This document shows, piece after piece, positions 35,811 through 43,970 of a stretch of DNA of 64,000 nt. The notes under the pieces are model-generated. The model searched no databases and was not told the origin of the DNA. It saw only the letters and a list, made by a program, of their open reading frames with translations. A program made the translations under genes and the position numbers. Each line of letters begins with the position of its first letter. Within the stretch, counting starts at the first letter, position 1. The DNA is from Bacillus_BD sp963787345 (GTDB lineage: Bacteria > Bacillota > Bacilli > Bacillales > Cytobacillaceae). The stretch lies in the NCBI GenBank assembly GCA_963787345.1, contig CAWBCW010000011.1, positions 372,001-436,000 of the forward strand. The letters are read 5' to 3'.

Positions 35811-35967
35811 AGATAGTACCTCCTGTAAGATAATTATTCCCTTTTTTAGAAAATGAACTCGGTGAAATCCCAAGTACATATTATAAAAAAATATTGCAAA
35901 CTGCTTTTGATAGCGATATGATTTAACGTATGAATGAAATTGATCCCGTTAAAAGTGAGGAATTATC

Positions 35968-37542
35968 ATGAAAGATAAATTTATAAATGAAGTGAAATCG
36001 CGCCGAACCTTTGCGATTATTTCCCACCCGGATGCTGGAAAAACAACATTAACTGAAAAATTACTCCTTTTTGGTGGTGCGATCCGGGACGCTGGAACTG
36101 TAAAAGGAAAGAAAACAGGAAAATATGCGACAAGTGATTGGATGGAAATTGAAAAACAACGGGGGATTTCGGTTACATCTAGTGTGATGCAATTTGATTA
36201 TCATGGTGCCCGTGTCAATATTTTAGATACACCAGGACATCAGGATTTTAGTGAGGATACGTATCGGACGCTAATGGCTGTTGATAGTGCAGTCATGATT
36301 ATCGATTCAGCAAAAGGAATTGAAGAGCAGACATTAAAATTATTTAAGGTTTGTCGAATGAGAGGAATTCCGATTTTTACGTTTATTAATAAACTCGATC
36401 GTGATGGGAGAGCACCTCTTGAATTGCTTGCAGAATTAGAAGAGGTTATGGGAATTGAATCCTACCCAATGAACTGGCCAATTGGGATGGGGAAGGAGTT
36501 TCTTGGTATTTATGATCGTTTCCATAATCGGATCGAACAATTCCGTGTCGATGACCAGGATCGGTTCTTATCATTAAATGATGATGGAGAATTGGCCGGA
36601 GAGCATCCAATCAAACAAAATAATTTGTATGATCAAACATTGGAAGAAATTATGCTTTTAAATGAGGCTGGAAACGAGTTTTCAAAAGAAAAAATTGCTA
36701 CTGGTACTCTAACACCGGTGTTTTTTGGCAGTGCATTAACAAATTTTGGTGTTCAAACGTTTTTAGAAACGTATTTACAGTTTGCTCCACCTCCTCAAGC
36801 TCGAGAATCGACAGTTGGAAAAATTGATCCCTTATCAGAGAGCTTTTCTGGTTTTATCTTCAAAATTCAAGCGAATATGAATCCAGCACATCGGGATCGA
36901 ATTGCTTTTTTACGGATTTGTTCAGGTGAATTCGAGCGCGGGATGACGATTAATCTCCCTAGAACAGGTAAGCAAATAAAGCTTTCACAATCTACGCAAT
37001 TTATGGCCGATGATCGCAGTACGGTAAATGAAGCGGTTAGTGGTGATATTATTGGATTATATGATACAGGCACTTATCAAATTGGAGACACTTTGACATC
37101 AGGGAAGGATTCATTCCAATTTGAAAGTTTACCACAGTTCACGCCTGAACTATTTGTTAAGGTAACAGCGAAAAATGTGATGAAACAAAAACATTTTCAT
37201 AAAGGAATCCAGCAACTAGTCCAAGAAGGGGCCATTCAATTATATAAGACGGTTAGAATGGGTGAGTACTTGCTTGGAGCAGTCGGCGAGTTGCAATTTG
37301 AAGTCTTTGAACATCGAATGAAAAATGAATACAATGTGGATGTATTAATGGAAAGACAAGGATCAAAAATTACCCGTTGGGTTGAGAATGATGAGGTCGA
37401 TGAACAACTATCAAGTTCTAGAAGTCTTCTTGTCACTGACCGTTTTGATCACAAAGTATTTTTATTTGAAAATGATTTTGCTTTGAGATGGTTTCAAGAT
37501 AAAAATCCTAATGTCAAATTATACAATCCAATGGACCATTAA
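35968..37542 (+). CDS. prfC: Peptide chain release factor 3
   Basis: 524 residues, translational GTPase: SHPDAGKTTLTEKLL (G1), GISVTSS (G2), DTPGHQDF (G3) and NKLDRDG (G4), then EF-G-like domains II and III. RF3 recycles RF1/RF2 from ribosomes. The ATG follows GTGAGGAATTATC. B. subtilis 168 lacks prfC; it occurs patchily in Bacillaceae, so its presence helps to place the strain. Confidence 0.93.
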   Translation: MKDKFINEVKSRRTFAIISHPDAGKTTLTEKLLLFGGAIRDAGTVKGKKTGKYATSDWMEIEKQRGISVTSSVMQFDYHGARVNILDTPGHQDFSEDTYRTLMAVDSAVMIIDSAKGIEEQTLKLFKVCRMRGIPIFTFINKLDRDGRAPLELLAELEEVMGIESYPMNWPIGMGKEFLGIYDRFHNRIEQFRVDDQDRFLSLNDDGELAGEHPIKQNNLYDQTLEEIMLLNEAGNEFSKEKIATGTLTPVFFGSALTNFGVQTFLETYLQFAPPPQARESTVGKIDPLSESFSGFIFKIQANMNPAHRDRIAFLRICSGEFERGMTINLPRTGKQIKLSQSTQFMADDRSTVNEAVSGDIIGLYDTGTYQIGDTLTSGKDSFQFESLPQFTPELFVKVTAKNVMKQKHFHKGIQQLVQEGAIQLYKTVRMGEYLLGAVGELQFEVFEHRMKNEYNVDVLMERQGSKITRWVENDEVDEQLSSSRSLLVTDRFDHKVFLFENDFALRWFQDKNPNVKLYNPMDH

Positions 37543-37546
37543 TCAT

Positions 37547-37580
37547 AAAAAAACAGAGGAAGTTTTCCTCTGTTTTTTTT
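37547..37580. terminator. Bidirectional terminator
   Basis: AACAGAGGAA and TTCCTCTGTT with a 3-base loop, A- and T-runs on either side. Serves convergent prfC and the SASP gene. Confidence 0.9.
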
Positions 37581-37776
37581 AGCTGTTTTTACCTGATAAT
37601 TGTGCTTGAGCTTGTTGAACTAATCTTTTTGTGATTTCTCCACCAACTGAACCATTGGCGCGGGAAACGGTATCTGAACCTAAATGAACACCAAACTCCT
37701 GAGCAATTTCATATTTCACTTGATCGAGATATTGTTCAATGCCAGGTACAAGTAGTTTATTACTGCTTCGAGCCAT
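37579..37776 (-). CDS. Alpha/beta-type small acid-soluble spore protein
   Basis: 65 residues. The Gpr protease site YEIAQEFGV and the DNA-binding segment SRANGSVGGEITKRLVQ are hallmarks of alpha/beta SASPs, which coat and protect spore DNA. I chose the ATG at 37776, nine bases after AAGGAG. A CATAATA about 45 bases upstream could be a sigma-G -10. Confidence 0.93.
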   Translation of the reverse strand: MARSSNKLLVPGIEQYLDQVKYEIAQEFGVHLGSDTVSRANGSVGGEITKRLVQQAQAQLSGKNS

Positions 37777-37970
37777 GATTTTCATCTCCTTATTGTTTGC
37801 AGCCAGAGTAATGTTCTCTGTAGTTTTATTATGATCACAAAGGTAAATTTAATGAATGGAAAAGTCTAGTTTAAAAAGGAAAGATTGAAAAATTTTCCTT
37901 ATATTTCTTTCATTATGAGGCTATATTCATTAAGATAGGAATAGTTAATTGTGAAAGGAAGCATCATTAT

Positions 37971-39329
37971 ATGTCGAATCGACTTAAAGCAGTTATTGAT
38001 CTTATTACGCCAGCTAGAGCTATCTTTATCTTTTATTTTATTGCGGTTACCATTTCAGTCATCCTACTAAGCCTTCCGGGTGTTCATCAAGAGGGTGTAG
38101 AGATAACCTTATTAGATACGATTTTTACTGCCATTAGTTCAGTCAGCGTAACAGGGCTGACTGTTGTGGATATTTCTGAAACATACAGTATGTTTGGACT
38201 CTTTGTTCTTATGTTTGTGTTCCAATTTGGTGGTATTGGAGTTATGTCTCTCGGTACGTTCGTTTGGTTGCTAATGGGGAAAAAAATTGGACTGCGAGGA
38301 AGACAATTGATTATGGTTGATCATAATCAAACGAGTCTTTCAGGTTTAGTCGCCTTGATGATTGAAATATTAAAATTAATCTTAATCATTGAAGCGGTCG
38401 GTGCTGTTATTTTAGGACTGCTTTTCATGGACTATTATCCTACCGTACAAGAAGCATTTCTACATGGACTTTTTACATCTATTAGTGCAACGACAAATGC
38501 TGGGCTTGATATAACCGCTGCCTCGATGAAGCCGTATGCCAATGATTACTTCATTCAAGTGATCATCATTCTCTTATTAACACTTGGAGCAATCGGCTTT
38601 CCTGTCTTAATTGAATTAAAGGAATATTTATTTCATAGAAAGCGGTCATCATTGCCCTTTAGATTTTCCTTATTTACAAAAATTACGACGATTACATTTG
38701 CAGCACTGCTCGTGTTTGGTACTGTGATTATTTTTTTATTAGAATTCCAGCATCATTTTAAAGGTATGGTTTGGCATGAATCATTTTTTTATGCATTTTT
38801 TCAATCGGCAACAACTAGGAGTGGTGGATTATCTACAATGGATGTCAATCTTTTCTCTGAATCCACCTTGCTTGTCATAAGTCTCTTGATGTTTATAGGT
38901 GCTTCGCCAAGTTCAGTTGGGGGTGGAATTCGAACAACGACATTAGCTCTTAATCTGTTGTTTTTATATCATTTTGCAAGAGGTCGAAAAGACATTAAAG
39001 TTTTTAAAAGGGAAATTCACGTGGATGATGTGAGAAAAGCGCTGGCGGTAACCATCTTTGCCATGATCATCTGTTTTTTAGCGATTGTTATTTTATCTGT
39101 TTCAGAACAACAACCTTTATTAGCGATCGTTTTTGAAGTCAGCTCAGCGTTTGGAACAACGGGTTTATCAATGGGTATTACAACGGAGTTAACGACATTT
39201 GGAAAATGGGTGATTATGATTCTTATGTTTATTGGCCGAATCGGTCTTGTATCGTTTTTCTTATTGCTCCGCGGGAAAGAACCTGATTTACATTATCACT
39301 ATCCAAAGGAAAAAATTATTATTGGCTAA
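37971..39329 (+). CDS. ktrD: K+ channel subunit KtrD (TrkH/KtrB family)
   Basis: 452 residues, four M1-P-M2 repeats. Selectivity-filter segments SVTGLTV, TTNAGLD, TRSGGLST and GTTGLSMG are visible. Closest in pattern to B. subtilis KtrD (449 residues), the low-affinity partner of KtrC. The ktrC gene is in this window, about 22 kb downstream. K+ uptake during osmotic stress; known Ktr systems are closed by c-di-AMP through the C subunit. Confidence 0.9.
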   Translation: MSNRLKAVIDLITPARAIFIFYFIAVTISVILLSLPGVHQEGVEITLLDTIFTAISSVSVTGLTVVDISETYSMFGLFVLMFVFQFGGIGVMSLGTFVWLLMGKKIGLRGRQLIMVDHNQTSLSGLVALMIEILKLILIIEAVGAVILGLLFMDYYPTVQEAFLHGLFTSISATTNAGLDITAASMKPYANDYFIQVIIILLLTLGAIGFPVLIELKEYLFHRKRSSLPFRFSLFTKITTITFAALLVFGTVIIFLLEFQHHFKGMVWHESFFYAFFQSATTRSGGLSTMDVNLFSESTLLVISLLMFIGASPSSVGGGIRTTTLALNLLFLYHFARGRKDIKVFKREIHVDDVRKALAVTIFAMIICFLAIVILSVSEQQPLLAIVFEVSSAFGTTGLSMGITTELTTFGKWVIMILMFIGRIGLVSFFLLLRGKEPDLHYHYPKEKIIIG

Positions 39330-39361
39330 AAAGGTATACAGGATTTCCTGTATACCTTTTT
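39328..39361. terminator. Palindromic bidirectional terminator
   Basis: AAAAAGGTATACAGGA and its exact reverse complement around a 2-base loop. Confidence 0.9.
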
Positions 39362-39611
39362 AGTCCGCATCTTTACCAGTATTAATGGTTGGGTGCATAA
39401 ATGGTTTTGAATGTGATTCCTTTAAGGATTCCAGTAAATCATGGTTTTCTGGTGTATTCCAGCCGATATCATTGGTTGGATGAACCCATTCACTGCCTGA
39501 CATAATTGCTGGATCTGTATCTTCACTCCAATTTTCCAATGGAGAGTTTTTCGATGTATAGTAACTATCTCCAATCGTCACTCCATGTGAATTAATAAAA
39601 GGCGGTTGCAT
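39360..39611 (-). CDS. DUF3905-like protein, apparent N-terminal frameshift
   Basis: 83 residues from the first ATG, rich in Asn, His and Trp (SGSEWVHPTNDIGWNTPEN), matching my recollection of DUF3905 proteins of spore formers. Upstream, the same frame continues with a plausible protein (IDIDQTLPHQIHAPSFKGT) but has no start. A perfect AAGGAGG and TTG at 39696 opens another frame (MKKDKAD) that stops after 7 codons. One extra base near 39675-39680 would explain both. It may be a pseudogene, a sequencing error, or a gene using the internal ATG. Confidence 0.6.
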   Translation of the reverse strand: MQPPFINSHGVTIGDSYYTSKNSPLENWSEDTDPAIMSGSEWVHPTNDIGWNTPENHDLLESLKESHSKPFMHPTINTGKDAD

Positions 39612-39825
39612 TTTAATAGTGGTTCCTTTAAAACTAGGGGCATGAATTTGATGTGGAAGGGTTTGATCAATATCAATCCGCTTTATCTTTCTTCAATGGA
39701 TAACCTCCTTTTTTCTTTTATTTTTCGCAAATGCAGTCATACTATTTGTTGAAAATAAAGGAAGTGTTCGTTTGGAATGAAAAAAGTTTTCAAGCAGAAA
39801 ATACAATCAAAAGGGAGGAATGAAA

Positions 39826-39996
39826 ATGGCAAAGCGAAAAGCACAATTTGATGCTGTGGAAAAGCATAGTAAAACACCGAGAAAAAATCTTCAAGAAACA
39901 GAGTTTTCTGCTGAATTTAGTGCAGGAGAAAACCCGATGAAGGGTGCAAATCGAAACTCAAAACAAGGACGAAAAGGAAGAAGTCGTCATGAGTAA
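39826..39996 (+). CDS. Small basic protein with gamma-SASP-like TEF motif
   Basis: 56 residues, Lys/Arg-rich, with LQETEFSAEFSAG in the middle. Gamma-type SASPs are cut by Gpr at TEFAxE(T), so the segment looks like such a site. The ATG at 39826 follows AAAGGGAGG. The end overlaps the next gene by 8 bases (ATGAGTAA). Probably a spore-core protein; function inferred from the motif alone. Confidence 0.6.
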   Translation: MAKRKAQFDAVEKHSKTPRKNLQETEFSAEFSAGENPMKGANRNSKQGRKGRSRHE

Positions 39997-40126
39997 AAAA
40001 AGTAAAGAAAAAAAACAAAAACAACAAACAAGTGTTGAGTTTGGCATGGAGTTTGGTGACATGAATGCGAGTAAATTGTACGAAGTTCCTGCTATGAATC
40101 AAGATAAATCAAAAAGAAAAAAATAA
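39989..40126 (+). CDS. Small basic protein with related (V)EF motif
   Basis: 45 residues: Lys/Gln start, then TSVEFGMEFGDMNASK and a Lys-rich end. Overlaps the previous gene by 8 bases and shares its E-F-x-x-E-F pattern. Likely co-translated and similar in role. AAGGA lies ten bases upstream of the ATG. Confidence 0.55.
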   Translation: MSKKSKEKKQKQQTSVEFGMEFGDMNASKLYEVPAMNQDKSKRKK

Positions 40127-40131
40127 ACATA

Positions 40132-40166
40132 TTAGGCTGTCCCACATTTAAAATGGGACAGCCTAA
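40132..40166. terminator. Stem-loop, probable terminator
   Basis: A perfect 13-bp stem TTAGGCTGTCCCA/TGGGACAGCCTAA with a 9-base loop; flanking T-tracts are weak. It separates convergent genes. Confidence 0.65.
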
Positions 40167-40169
40167 TAA

Positions 40170-41918
40170 TTAATGAATGACTGAATGAATATCCTTTATG
40201 AACTTAAAAGTTGGTTTCTCACTTTTTGGGTTGTAGTAAATGAACAGAAGGGTCGAGCGTTTTTTGATTGTATTCTGCTCTAAATAGTGTTCGATATCGA
40301 ATGATAAAGGTTCAATTAAGGTATGTTTATATAAATCCTTTTCATCAAGAATTAGTCCTTGTATTAAATCCGGATTCGTGAGAATACCTTGATAATAGGT
40401 AGAACGCTCTCTCTTTGACAATGTTTGCTCCCACCAAGATTTACGCGGCTTATATCGTTGATTGGAGAGATAGTCATACTTCATTAAATCATTAATAATG
40501 TCGAGATCCTTTGTCCCGCGATCGCAAAGAAATTCATTCAATCTCTTGAATAAATCCTCTAACTGATGGCCGATTTTGGACCAGCCTTGATCCTCCCAAT
40601 ACGTTCCAAACTCTTGAAAGAAATCAAAAGGGGTTGGAAATACTTTTGAAACTAAGTATTCAACGGTATGATCCATTCTGTGATCATTCCAATATTTTTC
40701 TAAGACATCTTCTACTTGTTTGATTCGAATAATATCATCAAAAGATAAAACAGAATTTCCTAAAATCTCATACGGAGAGGAATCACTGTAAATATATTGA
40801 TAATCTTCCGCTCTTATTCTTAACCCCGTTCCACGCAACATTTTTAAGAAACCCAGCTGTAACTCTTCAGCTCTGAAAGTAAATACGTCATTGAATGTTT
40901 TTCGAAATGAGGAGTAGTCTTCCTCTGGCAGCCCTGCAATCAAATCTAAATGCTGGGCAATTTTTCCACCGTCTTTTACCATTGTTACGGTTCTCTTTAG
41001 CTTTTCAAAATTTTGTTTCCTCATCACCAATTCATTGGTATAGTCATTTGTTGACTGTACACCAATTTCAAAGCGGAATAACCCTTCAGGTGCTTCCTCA
41101 TTCAGAAATTGGATAACTTCAGGACGCATAATATCTGCTGTAATTTCAAATTGAAAGACGGTCCCAGGGACATGTTCATCAATCAAAAATTGAAACATAT
41201 CCATGGCATAGCTTCGGCTAATATTAAAGGTACGATCAACAAATTTAATCGTTTTGGAGCCATTTGCCATTAAATAACGGATATCGTCTTTGATTTTTTC
41301 GCGATCAAAATACCGGACTCCCACTTCGATAGAAGATAAACAAAATTGACAACTAAATGGACAACCACGGCTTGTTTCAATATAGGTAACTCGTTTGCTA
41401 AGATGTGAGAGGTCTTCTTGGAACTGGTATGGAGAAGGCAGCTCACGCAAATCCAACTTATGTTGGGGCGGATTTAAAATAATGTTACCTTCTTTGCGAT
41501 AGGCAAGACCAGGGATCTCTTCAATATGATTATCCCCTTCAAGTTCTTGAAGAAGTTGCTTAAAAGTATGTTCACCTTCACCGATTACGATAAAGTCAAA
41601 GTTATTGATCTTGGACATCCAGTCCTGAACGTCATAGGAAACTTCGGGTCCGCCAACGATAATTCTAATAGCTGGATTAATCTTTTTAATCATATCAATC
41701 ACTTTAATTGTTTCCTCGATATTCCAAATATAGCAGCTAAAGCCAATCACATCAGGTTTTCTCTTGATCAAATCCGTGACAATGTTCATAATTGGATCTT
41801 TAATTGTATACTCAGCGAGTTCAACTTGATAGTCTGGCTCGGCATAGGCCTTTAAATAACGGATGGCCAAATTCGTATGTATGTACTTTGCATTTAATGT
41901 TGCTGCGATAACTTTCAT
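40170..41918 (-). CDS. B12-binding radical SAM protein (DUF4080)
   Basis: 582 residues from the ATG at 41918 after AAGGAG. Cobalamin-binding-like Rossmann domain (residues 1-140, IIVGGPEVSYD), then a radical SAM domain with CPFSCQFC (around residue 180) binding the 4Fe-4S cluster, then the DUF4080 C-terminal domain. Bacillus homologues are unassigned. The canonical DxHxxG cobalamin motif is not evident, so the B12 link is by fold family. Confidence 0.85.
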   Translation of the reverse strand: MKVIAATLNAKYIHTNLAIRYLKAYAEPDYQVELAEYTIKDPIMNIVTDLIKRKPDVIGFSCYIWNIEETIKVIDMIKKINPAIRIIVGGPEVSYDVQDWMSKINNFDFIVIGEGEHTFKQLLQELEGDNHIEEIPGLAYRKEGNIILNPPQHKLDLRELPSPYQFQEDLSHLSKRVTYIETSRGCPFSCQFCLSSIEVGVRYFDREKIKDDIRYLMANGSKTIKFVDRTFNISRSYAMDMFQFLIDEHVPGTVFQFEITADIMRPEVIQFLNEEAPEGLFRFEIGVQSTNDYTNELVMRKQNFEKLKRTVTMVKDGGKIAQHLDLIAGLPEEDYSSFRKTFNDVFTFRAEELQLGFLKMLRGTGLRIRAEDYQYIYSDSSPYEILGNSVLSFDDIIRIKQVEDVLEKYWNDHRMDHTVEYLVSKVFPTPFDFFQEFGTYWEDQGWSKIGHQLEDLFKRLNEFLCDRGTKDLDIINDLMKYDYLSNQRYKPRKSWWEQTLSKRERSTYYQGILTNPDLIQGLILDEKDLYKHTLIEPLSFDIEHYLEQNTIKKRSTLLFIYYNPKSEKPTFKFIKDIHSVIH

Positions 41919-42054
41919 TTTGATACTCCTTAGATAAATATTCTTTCTTCTATTGTATATGAAAGAAAGAAAAAAGAAAAACATGTAGAAGAAGCGGGTC
42001 TGACTAAATAAATTACTTATTCATTTAATCGATGAAAGTTTCATTTTATTCAAC

Positions 42055-42093
42055 AAAAAAGTCGAAATTCCTATATTGGAATACGACTTTTAT
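42055..42093 (-). terminator. Terminator of spo0E
   Basis: On the minus strand AAAAGTCGTATTCC pairs with GGAATTTCGACTTTT with one bulge, followed by TTTTTTG. Confidence 0.75.
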
Positions 42094-42102
42094 TAGAAAG
42101 AT

Positions 42103-42369
42103 TTAACCAATCCTCTGTTTTATCAATTTGGTGAGCCCTTTTAACCGTCTTGTTGGGGAAAAGAAATCAAAGTCTATTTTTCTTGGCCGATTATCTCTTT
42201 TGCATTGCTTCTGACGAAAAAAAGCTTGGTATTGGTAAATTAATTGATCCAGCTCCTGGCTGCATTTTAACGTATCGTCGCTCGTTAGACCTTTTTTTTG
42301 GGCTAAGTCTATCATTAATTTTCTTTTTCTTTGGATTTCTGCCATTATAGATTTATGTTGATTTAACAA
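42103..42369 (-). CDS. spo0E: Spo0E-family Spo0A~P phosphatase
   Basis: 88 residues from the TTG at 42369, eight bases after AGGGGG. The helical hairpin KRKLMIDLAQKKGLTSDDTLKCSQELDQLI carries the Spo0E signature SQELD. Length and sequence pattern fit Spo0E itself (85 residues in B. subtilis); the C-terminal ~35 residues are basic (RPRKIDFDFFSPTRRLKGL). It removes phosphate from Spo0A and delays sporulation. KinD, which adds phosphate to the relay, is encoded 1.6 kb away. Confidence 0.87.
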   Translation of the reverse strand: MLNQHKSIMAEIQRKRKLMIDLAQKKGLTSDDTLKCSQELDQLIYQYQAFFRQKQCKRDNRPRKIDFDFFSPTRRLKGLTKLIKQRIG

Positions 42370-42570
42370 TAATATTTCCCCCTGACACATGCCTATTCTT
42401 GAAGTTTTCATTTACTAGAATTGACTATCTTTGATGAATTATTACAAGAATTTAACCGAAAGTAAATAGATTCGCAATATTAGACAAAATTCTTTCACGA
42501 AAATCTTTCGACATTTTCTTTTAGTCTCTTTCGACAAAAGCCCGTCAGAGAGTAGGGATTATGCATCTTA

Positions 42571-43803
42571 TTAGTTGTTCATTCTAATGAGCTTCCGATC
42601 CGCTGGCAGAAGGAACGCTAAGGCACCTAGAACGGGTAAGAAGCCTGTAAAGGTTAAAGTTAGCAATAATCCTAAGTGGTCAGCCATGACACCTAGAACG
42701 ATGGAACCAATGGCTCCCATTCCAAATGCAAGTCCTACCGTAAGCCCTGCCATCGTTCCAACTTTCCCTGGTACCAATTCTTGTGCATAAATGACGGTTA
42801 CGGAAAAGCTTGCCATTAAAATAAATCCAGTTAAAAGCAATAATATAAATGATATTGTTGCTGGAACAAAAGGGATTAAAATTGAGAACGGTGCAGAACC
42901 AAGAATGGAAATGATGATAATATTCCGCTTTCCAAATTTATCTGCTAGTGGTCCACCAAAGAAGGTCCCAAGGGCACCTGAAACTAAAAATGCAAATAAA
43001 AATATTTGTGCTGTTTGAATATTCATTTGATATTGTTCCATCGCAAAAAAGGCATAGTAATTTGTAATTCCTGCTACATACCAAGAACGAGCAAAAATTA
43101 AAAATAAGATCAAAATCAGAGTAAATAAAATATTTTTAGAAATCTTACCCGATGGATTAGTAATAATTTCTTTTTTTACATGAATTTGTTCGTTTAATTC
43201 TTTTAACCTTTTGGAATACCAAACAGCAATGTATGAAAGAAGCAGAACTGCAATAGCAGCAACAATTGAAAACCAAGCAGCTCCAATTTGACCAAGTGGA
43301 ACAAGGATTAAGGCGGTAATAAGGGGCGCGAGTGCTTGACCAGAGTTTCCACCAACTTGGTAGATTGATTGTGCTAAACCTCTCCGAGAACCAGCAGCCA
43401 TATGAGCAACTCTTGAACCTTCCGGATGAAAGACAGCAGAACCTAATCCGATAAAAAGAACAGAAATAAGGACAAGACTATAGTTTGGTGCTAATGCTAA
43501 CCCAATTACTCCAAGCAATGTTGATGTCATCCCAATGGGAAGGGCAAAGGGCATTGGTTTTTTATCGGACAGTGCACCGATAAATGGCTGCATAATGGAA
43601 GAGACAATATTTAATGAAAATGCAATAAACCCTAGTTGTGTAAACGATAACCCCATCGATTTTCCCAAAACCGGGAACATAGCTGGAATAACAGATTGAA
43701 TGGAATCGTTTAATAAATGGCAAAGTCCCATAATCATTAAGATTTTATAGGTGGTTTGATTGTGATAAGCTACCTTAGGTTCGTTTAATGCGGATTGTGT
43801 CAA
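42571..43803 (-). CDS. MFS exporter, fosmidomycin-resistance (Fsr) type
   Basis: 410 residues, 12 membrane helices. The start is a TTG after AGGAGGAATTTCCG. Motif A-like GALSDKKPMPFALPIG between helices 2 and 3, LGSAVFHPEGSRVAH in helix 4-5 and QVGGNSGQALAPL are typical of the Fsr/YfnC group. Confers tolerance to fosmidomycin and related compounds in known members. Confidence 0.88.
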   Translation of the reverse strand: MTQSALNEPKVAYHNQTTYKILMIMGLCHLLNDSIQSVIPAMFPVLGKSMGLSFTQLGFIAFSLNIVSSIMQPFIGALSDKKPMPFALPIGMTSTLLGVIGLALAPNYSLVLISVLFIGLGSAVFHPEGSRVAHMAAGSRRGLAQSIYQVGGNSGQALAPLITALILVPLGQIGAAWFSIVAAIAVLLLSYIAVWYSKRLKELNEQIHVKKEIITNPSGKISKNILFTLILILFLIFARSWYVAGITNYYAFFAMEQYQMNIQTAQIFLFAFLVSGALGTFFGGPLADKFGKRNIIIISILGSAPFSILIPFVPATISFILLLLTGFILMASFSVTVIYAQELVPGKVGTMAGLTVGLAFGMGAIGSIVLGVMADHLGLLLTLTFTGFLPVLGALAFLLPADRKLIRMNN

Positions 43804-43925
43804 CGGAAATTCCTCCTGTCTAGTGGTCCGGGTTGAGCAAAATAAAGCAAAGTAGATTAGAATTACTATTATTTTACACGAAGAGTGATTAAAAATGTTA
43901 AATTTTCAAAAAATATAATTAAAAG

Positions 43926-43970
43926 AAAAACTTCTTAAAGAAGAAGCTTAGCTTTTCGTTAAGAAGTTTT
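43926..43970 (-). terminator. Terminator of kinD
   Basis: AAAACTTCTTAA pairs with TTAAGAAGTTTTT; it overlaps the kinD stop codon. Confidence 0.75.

Noticed and set aside
35811..35967. TPP riboswitch
   Set aside because: No recognisable thi-box core on the minus strand; only a short 6-bp hairpin is present.
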